NCBI RefSeq assembly: GCF_016859285.1
Contig: NC_053411.1
Coordinates: 6,173,001 to 6,237,000, forward strand
DNA from: Xiphias gladius
Lineage: Eukaryota > Chordata > Actinopteri > Istiophoriformes > Xiphiidae
Direction: 5' to 3'
Length of the DNA stretch: 64,000 nucleotides
The first letter of the stretch is position 1, and each line of letters begins with the position of its first letter. This document shows, one piece after another, positions 1-21,324 of the stretch. The notes below the pieces were generated by a model that was not told where the DNA came from, made no database searches, and worked only from the letters and a program-made list of their open reading frames with translations. The translations under genes were made by a program, and so were the position numbers.

Positions 1-9109
<9,109 letters not shown>

Positions 9110-10383
9110 CACACTTCTCCACACCGATTCATCCAATCAGAGAGCTCCAGTCTTCAAAATGTCACAACAGCAAACTTGTCACATTGATATCAACTGCTGG
9201 TTCACTGGCCTCCATCCAGGTGAAATTACAAACTGACATGTGGATGAAAAATGGTTATATTATAGATTCTTAGGACTGAAAAAAAAAACAAAAAAAGTAT
9301 AATTCAATCTTGTGACAATGACTTGATAAATTTAAACATTACGTTTGTGTAATTATAGAGCATTAAAAGATCATTCCTTTCCTAGTCTTTGTCATTATGA
9401 TGAATGAATTCTATATTTCAACCCTTACTTCACTGTGGGGCTTAATGTAGACCCAAGCTGCTGGAAGAAATGCTTTCCATTACACACATACAGAGATGAA
9501 CTTTTAAACCGAGTTGTAAAAATGGCATAAAAGACTATAATCTGTTCAAGCCTGGAAAACCTGTCATCCCCAAAAGTTTTAGCTTTACTACAAATTTTTA
9601 ATGATGTCTTTGCTCAATTTTGACAGTTAGCTGTTTCCAGGTCTACAATGCTGTACAGTTAGTGTTTAACAGTAGGAATCATACTGGTAGGACAGTGGAA
9701 CATTTTGATATTCCCTCCTACACTATCACATATCAAGATTGAAAACTATATCAACTAAATATTTGACTTACCGTTGTTTGCTGGCCATCTAAAGCAGTTT
9801 ACCTCTAGTAAAGAAATGTGTAATGCTCCTGCTTTAGCCTGGTGTCCATTGTAATCTGTAGGCTCTCTACATGTGTGTCTCCGCCCTATGCTTGGATGAT
9901 ATCAGTTTTAATCTCTCTTGATCCCTTCCTCTCTTCTTTTTTCACAGCCACTTTTGGCTCAGTCTTTACAGATATTTTTCCTGGTTGAAATTCTTTCAGC
10001 AATTAACAACAATGTTAAATGATTATGTGCAACGACTGTGTGTTTCTGTGCATGCATTTACTTCAGTGACATACCTGTTTGTGTACAGCATGTGTGTATA
10101 ATTCCTTTTCCCAAGACTCTATCTTGAAGTCCATCTCAGTGCTCCATCTGTCTCGAAGCTAATCTTGTCTCTTTGCTAATCTGATTAGCAACTGTCAGGC
10201 TGTACTATCTAACCTCTAGCCTGTAATGACTATGGACAGTTATTATTTGAAAAGGGCAGGTCTAAGATCTGTGCTCAAGGTGTTATGTTTTAAGAGAGTG
10301 TTACTTTTTAGAGAGCACAAGGGAAGGGAAGATGAATAAGGAGGGGGAGTAAACGTAAATTTATACAGATACAACAGTTAAAG
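9110..10383. other. Intergenic: rpgrip1 upstream region and TRIM 3' flank
   Basis: No coding exon is seen here. The first ~100 bp above 9109 should hold the rpgrip1 5' untranslated region. An inverted CCAAT (ATTGG on the minus strand, 9133-9137) lies just upstream of the start codon, but it is too close to call a promoter element. The rest is AT-rich unique-looking DNA up to the TRIM polyadenylation signal. Confidence 0.5.
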
Positions 10384-10389
10384 TTTATT
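10384..10389 (-). promoter_or_regulatory. Candidate polyadenylation signal of the TRIM gene
   Basis: AATAAA on the minus strand, about 260 nt past the TRIM stop codon at 10650-10652. It is the nearest canonical hexamer downstream of the stop, giving a 3' untranslated region of roughly 280 nt. Confidence 0.5.
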
Positions 10390-10649
10390 AAGGCAAGGAG
10401 GCAAGTTGGAAATAGGATATGTATGATCCATGTGTGAAAGTAGCTATTGTGAATGAAACATCAAATGGTGATGAAGAGCATAACTAATCGTATCTCTGTA
10501 CAAGAGATTTCAGAATACAGTGTTTGAAAGTTGTGAAGCAAAACCACAAGTGTTTGAGATGACACAGACAGCTGTTTTATGCTGTTTAAAAAAAAAACAC
10601 ACACAAAAAAACCTTGGGATAAAAACAGACACTGTATATACATTTCACT

Positions 10650-13165
10650 TCATATTGTAATATCATCTACATCCCCGCCTCTATTGACTCCACTGACAGG
10701 GCGGATGATAAGTGGTGATGTGTTGTCTCCGCTGTCACTCATTTCTGGGTTAAAAAAGGGAAACATGGCCTCAGTGAATTGGAACTGTGTAAAGGAATAG
10801 ATGTGTGACTGGGCCTCTGCATCATAAAAGGACACCGTCCCATCCTCGTAATCCAAAAACACCCCAACAACCTGCGGCCTCCGAGAAAGACACAGCAGCT
10901 CTGCCGGTCCTGCACATGCCCAGTACTCACTGCCCTTCCTCAAACAAACAGTCCAATAGCCATCCTCTGGGCACAGCGTCACCACACCATTCCTGTTGAC
11001 TGACTGCTGCGCTACACCCAAGTCCCAGGCGGTCTTGTCTCCCACGTCCACCTCCCAGTAGTGCCTCCCTGTGGTGAAACCCTGCAAAGCAAGACCGGTT
11101 CAGGTCACTCATTTCTCAGAGTGTGAAACAGAAAGACATTAACATTCCTACAGGGACAAACACATTCAAACCACATCTTTATTTACCTGGGTGGCAAGGA
11201 CACATGGCGCTGTATCAAAACGCTCTGGTATGTCACTCTGGTTCTGTTCAACATCTCCATCCCAGACCTGTCTCCCATCCTCTGATAGAACCAGCCAAGG
11301 GTTGGCTGTCCTAGGGTCCAGATGAACATCAACTGGTAGACAGACACAGGTTATATGGACCTTTAACTTCATAATCCTCTTTCTCCTAAAATCAAATTAT
11401 CAGTTGAGGCGTTCAGGAAAAGTATTTGATGAAAAGTAACTAAATCACTGTTTCTCAGTGTGTTACAAAACTTTTAAGTATCCTGTGGATTGTCTTTTTG
11501 ACAATATGCACAGAAAAATTGTACACAGATGATTTGGAGTTTTGTTTGTTGTTTTTATGGCTGAGAAAACCCAATCAGAGCTGAGACAATTAATCAATCA
11601 ATCAATTAGTCAATAGTCAGAAAATGAATTGGCAAGATTTCAACTGATCAAGCAAAAAATACAAAAAAAAAAAAAAAATCACGAGTGCCATCTTCTAAAA
11701 TGTGAGGATTTGCTGTTTTACTAAATTTTACTTTAAACTAACTATCTTTGGATTTCAGATTGTTGGTTGGAGAAAATAAACAAGCTGGAGAAGTCGTCTT
11801 GAGCTTTACGAACCTGTGACGGGCATTTGTCACTATTTTCTGACATTTTATAGACAAGGCAATAAATTAAAAAAAATAAATAAAAATCAATAGATTAATT
11901 GAGAATGGAGACAAACGCTGTAGTCCTAAACCGTTCTATAAATTTTATAAACATTGTATATTTTATAAAATATATAACATATTAAATATTAAATTATATA
12001 TTAAATTATATATTCATTATATATTTCCAACTTTTCAGTTGGATTTTTACATTAATTTTTCATTTTCTATCCTTTGATGCTGTATTTACTGACACCAGTT
12101 TTGTTGAGAAACACGACAAAAGACGTAACAAAAAGAGAACAGTGACGGATGATGAAAGATGCGAGACTCTTTCTGACTTTGTTTTACTGTCTAAGTCAAA
12201 CTGTACCTGCATACTGCTGCATCTTCTCATGCTCTGTAAGTTAAAAGAGCCAAAATGAGACAGACATCATTCATGTATTCAAACTGTGATCATTGACATT
12301 CAATTAAAATAGCTGTAGTGTTGTAGCACAGAGGAATGGTGAATCTCTGTAGAAATTGACCTCGAATGGAAAGCTTTTTCAAAGCCAACTGGAGCTGCTC
12401 TTCAGTGTTGGCCACCGCTCTTCTTACAGTTCCCAGACATGTGTTTGAATGGACGATGATGTCAGAACAGGCTTTGGTAGATGGAGGAGAACTCAGAGCT
12501 GGAAACCTCTGGCACAATAAGCCATATAAGTTAGAAATGGCTTTAAAGGAGAGATGAGACTGGACAACGTGACATGGGATGGGAATAATGATAAAATAAA
12601 TGAGAAAGTAGAAAAACAAGAACTTTGTACTAAGTATCAAACTTCACTTTAGTTAGAGAACTCCATAGTACTCCATAGTAGAGAACTCTACCAACTCTGT
12701 TTCTACTATGGATTTCTCCCTGTATGACAATCACATTTTCATGGTGAGTGTAAAAAAAAAAACTGTTGTTGCAAGAATTGATAGCAAAACCATGACACAT
12801 GATCCTTCTCCCATTCATCTTTCCATCCTGCTGTGAGTCAACTCCTGACCTGCAGAAGATGGAGGTGGTCCTCAGAGTGAGAGAGCTGCTCCATCTCACT
12901 TCTCTTCCTCTCCAGCTCAGTGATTTCCAGCTCCAGTTCTGCGATGAGCCTCTCTGCCCTCTGTTCTGCTGCTGCCTGCTTCTTCTGGATCATGTCAAGC
13001 AGCTCAGCCTGACTTTTCTCCATGTAACGAAACAGAACGGAGAAGACCTCCATGCTATCCCCAATGTCCCTCTTTGAATTTTCCTGGAGACATTGAATGA
13101 GGAAAAAAAAAAATTGTTTAAGTGTATAAATATGCATAAATACACACACGTATGTATATATATGC

Positions 13166-13233
<68 letters not shown>

Positions 13234-13270
13234 GCATCTACATATATATATATATGTACACAAACATATT

Positions 13271-13301
<31 letters not shown>

Positions 13302-13334
13302 GCATCTTCCTATAGATATATATATATATATACA

Positions 13335-13388
<54 letters not shown>

Positions 13389-14360
13389 TCTACATATATA
13401 TATATATATGTACACAAACATATTTATATATATATATATATATATATTATACATACAGTTAGTTGGGTGTGTTCAGCCTCTTTTCTTACATTCTTATACA
13501 TAAACTGTTTTAACTGCTGCTACAAATAGTACACAGTTTTCCAAACATCCAATTAAATCGTTCTATGATCTTATATCAACTCACTTTGCTGAGCTCCACA
13601 GAGTGTTTGATCTCCTCTACTTTCTGGAGCCTGTCCTGGATCATCTGCTGAACATCAGCCTCGATCCTTTTCATCTGAGTCTGAAATATCACAACAAGAA
13701 TTTAAAACAAAACTGGAGTCAAAGTCCAAAGGCTGCCAAAGTATTTGATGGGATGATGGCAAAATGATGATGAGTATTTTAGGACCTCACCTTTTTCTCA
13801 TGACTCTCTCGCTCCACTGGGACGGTATCATGACAGCGGTGGTTGGTCTCGGTGCACAGCACACACACACACCTCTGGTCGCTCCGGCAATACAGCTCCA
13901 GGAGCCTTTGGTGCCTTTTACACATTCTGTTCTCCAGCATTGCAGTAGGTTCAATCAGCTTGTGAATCTTCAAGGTGGCAACTCTCAAGTGAGGCTCCAG
14001 GTGACTCTCACAGTACGAAGTTAGACACACGAGGCAGGACTTATAGGCCTCAGTTTGCTTCCTGACGCACACATCACAATATATGGTATTTCCTACCATC
14101 GACATAATGCCGTTCTGCCTTCTTGCTCGGATCTGCTCTGACATTTCCTTGGCAAAATAGTTTTCACAAAGCTCTGGACGGCCCTCAAAGACTGTGTGAC
14201 ATTTGGGACAGCTGATGGCAAGGCTGTTGTCCCAGTGTGAGGTGATGCAGGTGAAGCAGAAGCTGTGACCACAGGGGATGGAGACTGGCTCAGAGAAAAC
14301 ATCCTGACAGACGCAACACTGAAACTGCACTTCTGACAGGAGAATGCTGGGGGAAGCCAT
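10650..14360 (-). CDS. Bloodthirsty-like TRIM E3 ubiquitin ligase (RING, B-boxes, coiled coil, PRY-SPRY)
   Basis: Complete 550-aa TRIM protein. Coding exons: 13791-14360, 13585-13680, 12850-13083, 12361-12508, 12207-12233 (27 bp), 11187-11332, 10650-11081; all phases join. The RING (C3HC4) has C15, C18, C30, H32, C35, C38, C51, C54; this domain recruits E2 enzymes for ubiquitin transfer. Two B-boxes follow (about 95-124 and 147-177), then a coiled coil (about 185-310, [20 protein letters not shown]). PRY starts near residue 359 with the LDP motif ([13 protein letters not shown]) and SPRY carries WEV ([10 protein letters not shown]) and LDYE ([10 protein letters not shown]). The exon plan, the [18 protein letters not shown] segment and the MQQYAVDVHLDP junction are typical of fish bloodthirsty-related (btr) TRIMs, a large expanded family often linked to antiviral response. 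The exact orthologue cannot be named. The start ATG lies 3 nt after a splice acceptor (exon edge 14363), so the leader is spliced. Confidence 0.93.
13140..13460. repeat. Compound (CA)n/(TA)n microsatellite with an internal higher-order repeat
   Basis: Lies in the TRIM intron between exons 13585-13680 and 12850-13083. A (CA)n tract at 13171-13219 passes into long (TA)n tracts. A block of about 60 bp containing TGCATCTACATA, (TA)n and GTACACAAACATATTTATA occurs at ~13222-13282 and again at ~13373-13433, so the array has expanded by block duplication as well as slippage. Confidence 0.85.
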
Positions 14361-14961
14361 GACCTGAGAAATTAAGAAAGAATATCAGTGTTAACTAATT
14401 ATGAGTCACAGAGGAAAAGTGTTTTGGTAACATTACCAATCACTATAAAAAATAAAGACATTAACAAAACATATGGAATAGGCCACAGAATTTTTCAGAG
14501 CTTTTGTCCTTATTGTTGTTAATGAAAGCACTGTAAGTACTTTTATTACAGCCAGAAACATCTAAACTTACTTATCATTAACTTTAAACAAATCACAGCT
14601 GCCCACTGGCCAAAGTCCAGCTGCATGGTCAATGACTCAGCTTCTCTTTCACTCTCAGAAATTCACTCTAAGTTCCACTTCAATCATGGACTGAGTACAC
14701 CCATTAAAATCCAAATACTAACATGCATGCTCCTTTCCACCCGGTGTAATTCATCAGCCTTCAAGTGTTTTAATGTACCATGCTCCCATAATTCGCTGTA
14801 CACCCCACCAGGAGATGAAGACTAATGGCTTCAAATATTAGTCCCCTATATTCCATTTTACCTGCTTGGCACAAAACTAAGCACAAACATCACTGAAATG
14901 ATTGTATCTGTTTAATCAAAAACTTAAACCTACCAGTCTGTTAAGTTTGTTTTGATCTTAC

Positions 14962-14990
14962 CTTGTTGCCCAGTGTGAAACTTGACCTGT
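14962..14990 (-). other. Probable noncoding 5' leader exon of the TRIM gene (approximate)
   Basis: On the minus strand a good donor (G|gtaagatc) ends a segment about 600 bp above the TRIM start exon, which itself opens with an acceptor 3 nt before ATG. The upstream limit is not defined and may extend to ~15,080. The upstream DNA (15,051-15,064) contains GAGGAAGT on the minus strand, an Ets/PU.1-type motif that would suit an immune gene, but a single short motif is weak evidence. Confidence 0.35.
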
Positions 14991-15109
14991 AAAGTAGCAA
15001 AGGCAAACACTCAGGCTGCATAGCCAAAGTCCTCCTCCCTTTGCTGTTACCACTTCCTCTGGGAATTTTTTTCACTCCAGAGCTCTACAGTATAACCACC
15101 GTGTTGTTC

Positions 15110-16265
15110 CAAGATGGGAGGAGTAACGTCTAGTACAGGTGCCTTACTGGGTTTGTATTGTTTAGCATTTCTTTGTATTGTACTTTATGATAGTATTGTA
15201 TTTGTACTGTTTTGAAATGCACTGAGCGACAACAAGGAAGTACTTGGATAAAGTTTAGTCACATTTATCACTTCACCACTCCAAGGGTCTTTATTTCATA
15301 CTGACTGAATCATACCATGTATAGTCACACACATTTCCACAATACTTTAAAAATAAAATCTTAATCTTACTGACAAAGAAAAATTCTCACAGCTATAACC
15401 ACTTTCTAAGCAGAGATGATTCTACTATTACAGAAAAGATGAGCTAAGTACAGTACTGTATATGTGTTTTGGGACTGATCTCTGCAACTGTTACAGCTAC
15501 ATGGAGTGCATAAAGTGAGGTTGCATAAAGTTCTTTCAAACCTCACATTAAAACACATAAATTAAAAAAAAATAAAAATCCTGGCTAAATTGACCTCTAC
15601 TTGACTGCGAATCATCATGGCACCTCCGAAATCCATACTAACCAGTTGAAGTACGTTTTCAGTATCTTCACAAAGAAGTGATGAAGTGAAGTATACTCAA
15701 ACCAAACAATATGCACAATAAATACAGTTGATTTTTTTTAAGTCTACTGTCGATAGACACTATTTTCCCATAATGCACTGCACAAAGGAAGCACTACTCA
15801 CACCTGGACAATTTTGAAAAAATTTTGAATGGTGGTGAAACAGCTCCAAAAGATCTTGGAAAACAAACAAACAAAAAAACAGTACAACATTTTAGGAAGA
15901 CCTTTGATTTCTCTTTTTTTTTATTTGACTAGCAGTGCATTCAAAAGCTGCAGTTTCATTAGTGCATGTATTGTATCATCAAATTATTTTGTATGGTGAC
16001 TGTTAAACAGTATTATATGGTCATTAGTATGTAGGGCACACTGTAAAGAATTGTTATTGAAGTATAGATTTTGGATATGTCATGTCTTATTTTAAGAAAA
16101 TTCTCCAAATAGGTTAAACTACATTTCATCTGATAAACAGATTTCCATTCTCCTCCATCTCATTTTGTCTTTCCTCCACAGGTCTCCTGTCTCAACAGAC
16201 TGAACCTTCAGGGACAACAACCGTGGTGACAATCTGTACTGTCTGAAGAGCTAGACACACACACA

Positions 16266-16328
<63 letters not shown>

Positions 16329-18190
16329 AAAAATTATGTTAATACTGAACAAAATAATTTGTAGATTATTAGATTTGAATTAATAATGAATACAAACTAG
16401 GCATGATACTGAAACAGCGGTTAGTTTCACCTCCACCAACACACTATCCATGTCTGAGTCTGAGAGCTGAATAAATGACTTTAATCTGATGTTCAATCCA
16501 ACAACATAATCAGTTGACATAAATGCACAATATGTTACAAATACTGTACTTATATCAGATTATACTATTAGTAATTATGAGTTATATATAATTGATAAAA
16601 ATTGCTTCACCATATTTATATAAAACTATTACGCTTACAAATTTATGAAACAGACCAAAAACTGACATGTATTTTCTGTACACAATACTACTTTAAGTAG
16701 TACGCGTCACTATTTTATAAATCATGTTTAAATTTCATATATTTATAAAATTGTAAAATTGTGCATTTATTCTTTGCTTCTGTAAACACACAAAGAATAT
16801 TAGCCCCGTTACTGCTTTAGCAACAGTTAAAGTAGATCCAACAACATAACAGATAATAAAAAATACATACAAGTAAAATAAAATAAAAATAGTAAAGTTA
16901 TGATTAGGATATGAATTATAATTGAGCTGATGAGAATACATTTATTAATTGGGCACTCAAAGCAAAGGCTCAGGACTATGCAACGAATATAACCAATGCA
17001 CGTATTGACAAGGCCCTTTTGTTGTAGCATGTGGTGTCAAAAACGTTTTTGGCAAAATGGAAAGAAAAATATGTTCAGATAAATTAATATTTTGTTAAAA
17101 ACTCTAGAAATTCTGATATGTAAATGTCTCTATAAAATGTTTCAAACTTTAATTGCATGATTTAAAACTGAAAATAAAATGAAACATAATTTACTTTATT
17201 GCTTTACAGAGCAAAGAAAAAAAAGGCACGAAAATCTGAAGGGCAGCTCTTAAGTACATGAAGGAGGAAGGGGAAGGATTTTTAAATGTAAAAAGCAAAA
17301 GACTAATATTGCTGCAGGTACGTAGTATTACTATTAACTGATTAATTTTCTCCTTGCAAAACCTACTCACATTGCAATGTGAAAATGAATCAGCTTTCAC
17401 CTACATCTGGTGCAAAATAAGCTACTGCTGCTGCTAACTGATTTTGCTGATGCTAACTTTCAGTCACTAGGCAGTGGCCACCAATACATTGCAACTAAGT
17501 TCAAAAGGTCGTTAACAATAAAACCACCTCTGTTATACACTAGTCATTCAAATGTATATTCCATCATCTAGTACAGTGATAGAACAGGAACGTTGTAGTT
17601 AAATTAATGACACACTGAAAAAGTGAAATCTCACCAGTAACTGCAGTGATGCTTACTCAACAGAGCTTACTATTTAAGAGCCCTCACCACAAATCTATTG
17701 ATCGTGTCCATGTACTATTGCTGCTAGTATTTATTGTAAAGTAGTTGTGGATATTGAAATTTGAAAATAATTTACATTTACTCTCATCCACATTTCGTTT
17801 TGTTTCAGTCACAGTGGCTATCGCTTTTCCTGCTGCTATCTTGTTAATGGCTGCCAAGACACTGGAAGCTAATATAGAAATCATTAAATTGGCATAAGTC
17901 TATTTCTGAGATACACTAGGCATTCATAGTGTGTTTCACCATCAGGAATGTTTTCATTTTCAGTGAGAAATTGTTTCAAATGCTAAATTGACCTAAAATG
18001 TCAATGATTTTACTGAATAGACTTCGATTAATTTTTTGAAACTATGCATCCTCTATTAACCATTTTTTCACAATCCACATTATAGTCTTTTACAACTGCC
18101 TGTATTTGAGGCAAGTTTACCAACATTGTTGCATGTTGGTAAACATGCTCCTAATGCTCCTAATGTACAGTACATGAATCCAATATTGAG
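15110..18190. other. Intergenic, AT-rich, no gene recognised
   Basis: No exon with family similarity is seen on either strand. It includes a (CA)n tract at 16257-16323 and AT-rich stretches around 16,500-17,100. A pyrimidine-tract/AG followed by a short open stretch at ~16,180 looks like a splice acceptor but joins to nothing recognisable. Confidence 0.5.
16257..16323. repeat. (CA)n microsatellite
   Basis: CA units with one AAAC interruption near 16,267, in the intergenic region right of the TRIM gene. Confidence 0.95.
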
Positions 18191-18197
18191 AACTTAC

Positions 18198-18369
18198 CTG
18201 CATAGTTCGATATGGTGGTGTTTACTGCACTGATGTCAGCAATGTTTTATATGGTGGCCAGGTCAGTGTAGACCTGTCTGCAGAAGCTCTGAGCTTCAGT
18301 CCAGTTCAGTGGCCTGCTCACAAAGTGGTACTTACAAGTTTTGGGCAGAGGCAAGGCTGACCAGTGCTC
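18198..18369 (-). pseudogene. C-type-lectin-like domain exon with in-frame stop
   Basis: The 172-bp segment has an acceptor (tttgttttag) and donor (gtaagt) on the minus strand. In frame it reads [17 protein letters not shown], then [20 protein letters not shown], a TAA stop, then NIADISAVNTTISNYA. The order YHFV...NWTEAQ.FC...YTDLATI is the classic first half of a fish C-type lectin domain, where the next residue is usually acidic (ATIEN); here that codon is TAA. No second half (WIGL/WxDG/C-containing exons) or signal-peptide exon was found nearby. It is either a decayed lectin gene or a single stranded exon. A sequencing error at one base could mimic this. Confidence 0.72.
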
Positions 18370-18454
18370 CTAAAACAAAGCATATTTAGTTTTTTATTAC
18401 TTACTTTTTTAAGAAGTATGTCAACTTTATATTCTTTTACAGTAAATATGCAGA

Positions 18455-18492
18455 GGCACCATGCACCATGCACCATGCACCATGCATCATGC
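18455..18492. repeat. Short tandem heptamer (GCACCAT)n
   Basis: About five copies of GCACCAT in tandem, the last with one substitution (GCATCAT), about 85 bp upstream of the lectin-like exon on its coding strand. It is too short to be more than a minisatellite. Confidence 0.9.
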
Positions 18493-18499
18493 GGTGGGT

Positions 18500-21271
18500 T
18501 AAGCAACATTATTGTGAGGTTTTACAAAGATTCTTCCTCATTAATGAGATTTCCGTAAGCTAACTCTGATCTGCAAGCAATAAACAGAAATTTGAACGGA
18601 GCAGAAATGTTTTTGGATACTGCTCATACAGTGAGAGGTCTATCTAAGTTTCTCATTTAATCATAGTAAAATATTTAAACACTGTGGAAAATTCCCTCCC
18701 CAACTCTTCTGCTATGTCACTGACTGGGTTGTGTTGTATCATGACTAATGTGCAAGGAAACAGTGAATGCTCCAGTGAACCTAAACAGCCCTGCTGGATT
18801 TAATGTCTAATGCCTGAACAATTTGTCCACCGCAAGCTTAAGCTAGATCAAGTTTCAGTTTGTCTCACTAAATCAGTGTTCACTGTTCACCACTGAAAAC
18901 AGAGAGGAGAACCAGCTAAACTACCCGAAGAAACTGAGGAGAAAACATAAACTGTTACAGCACTGGACTCTAGTGAGCTTAAAAAAATACCCTCATAAGC
19001 CTTTTTCATTAAAACAACAGTCCATAATTTCGAGAAATATTTGTATAAATGCGTGTGATTACATTTGCAGTGTTCAAAGTAAGTTGATACACACATTCTC
19101 TTCTCTCCCTATTGAATGTTGCATCTATTGACTTTCTTTGTCACTGTACCATCATCTTCACTTATGACTAAGGTCAGAATCTAAAAAAATGTAATTCCTT
19201 CCACAAAAATCTGGAAAGGAATAAACTGTGTTATATCAAAAACTAATGAAATAACATTATAATAACATTTGTTGTCATTTTATGCAATTTCTCTCTAATA
19301 AATTGTCCCCTTTCTCTCAGTTCCACCTAGTGCAGAAATACCTATATTCAGCCCTCTGTGAAGACTAATTAAGTTGTACCTGCTTTATAAAGACAAACAG
19401 TCAAACAAGAGGCTCCAACATGTGAGCAAAAAGATGATCAGCCCATAATCCATGAGTTAAAAATTTGAAAAAATGCATTTTGAAAGATACATAATGTTAA
19501 TTTATTTATTTTTCTGCATAAACTTCAATTTAATTTAAAGTTTCCACTCACATTTTATGTCGTGTGTGTGGATATTTGCCAGTATATAAATTCCCAATAC
19601 ATTTCCCCGCAAAATATTGTAGTTATTAATTCTACTTACCATTATCCTTTTAACCTCTTGCTGCTCAAAAATTCAGGACCTCAAACATCCGTGACTGTCA
19701 GTTACTCTATGCTATTGTACGGTAGCTGGGTACTTGTTTGACGCTTATTAGTGCTCAGCTGCTGTGTGTTGAAAGTTCTTAATCATGGGTGTACTTTCTT
19801 TAGAGAAGGAAAAAAGACTCTTTTATGGCCAAGACAACATTGGTGCAGGAATCAGGAAGTAAAAGCTAAGCCAGACAATTTACTATCAGCCATTTTTTCT
19901 TCAAAGTGCATTTATGGAAAGATATGCAGGTCTGGGCAAACCCAATCTGTTTAACTCTGCGTGCTTATCCTCCTTTGTCTAACACTACAGAGTATAGAGC
20001 AGTGTCTTTTGTCATTTATGATTAATGTGTTCTCATAAATAAAAGTAACAATTTACATTAAGCTTCATTAATGTCACTGGTTAACTTTTATATTCAATTG
20101 TACTGCACTTTTGAGTATTTTGTGTGTTACCTTTACTAAGGATGTTTAAATGGAAGAATATTGCTTCGCTACATTCTAAATCACACCCATCACCAATTTT
20201 ATAAGCAGAATCACATTATAGCTATTGTGTTGGTTAATTTTCACATAAATAATCCTCTCTATTTAGTTTTTTAAAATAACAGATTTCAGTCTTTTTTTTT
20301 AATTTTTTTGTGGAAAAAAAACAACATCATTAATAACTTTATTCTATTCTGTTGTTACACCAATGAATTATTTTAACTTAAATTGTTACACCATCAGTTT
20401 CACCAAAATTTCATAAATGTAAAACTTACTTTAGTGCAGTGAATTCCTCTTTAAAACCTGATGCTAGCAGTTTAGCTAATGAGTTTAGAACAATTTCCTG
20501 CTTACCTAAACCCAAGTTGTTTTTCTCATATTGTTTAAAAGAATTAATAAAATGAAATATGATTTGTTTGTGGGTGATTAGTACCCTCTGTTTTATATAT
20601 GTTATTGTGTATACTGTATAAGTCATTAACAAACACAAATAAAAGGTTGTCAAAATGTAGATTTATTATATATATAAATATATAATATATTTTCTCTGGT
20701 ATCCACTATGAGAAATTAACCAGACCTACTATCAGTTCACCCTCTGATGTGGCACTGGTGTAATTAAATTCAATTCCAGCAAGGGGTGCTCACAGTCAGA
20801 TTAATACAGTAGCCTATTAACATTATTAACAATGATAGGATAGGAAATGTACAAAGATATTATACAAATATCCCATGATAAATGAATTTGTTAGGCTACA
20901 AACAGACATATAAAAAATCTACTATTTTAAGTGTACTAAAGTGTGTAACAAAGTGTATCACGTAGTATTTTAATACAAAGGACAGAAAGTAGGACAGCAT
21001 ACTGGCATGACTGCTTAAGATACATTCAGTTAGGTTTATAATTACACCTATAATCCTGATAGTTTCCAAAACGTCTCCTTGAAAGCATCTCATATAGCAG
21101 TGTGTAGAATTGAAGTATCCAGTGAACAGGTTAAGGTCAGTAAAGACATCTCACCATCATGCTCTACACATCTCAGAATTTGCCAAATGATTCATATATG
21201 ACAGATTAGGCTTTAACGAAATGGCCACTGAATGTGATTATTAGGATACTCATTCACCGTGCGCGCCACAC

Positions 21272-21324
<53 letters not shown>

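Noticed and set aside
16180-16250. Splice-acceptor-like site with a short open stretch ending in a stop
   Set aside because: No partner exon, no recognisable product, and it runs into a (CA)n tract.
18455-18492. Heptamer array considered as a CRISPR-like or telomere-like repeat
   Set aside because: Contiguous units with no spacers, only ~38 bp, in vertebrate DNA; it is a simple minisatellite.
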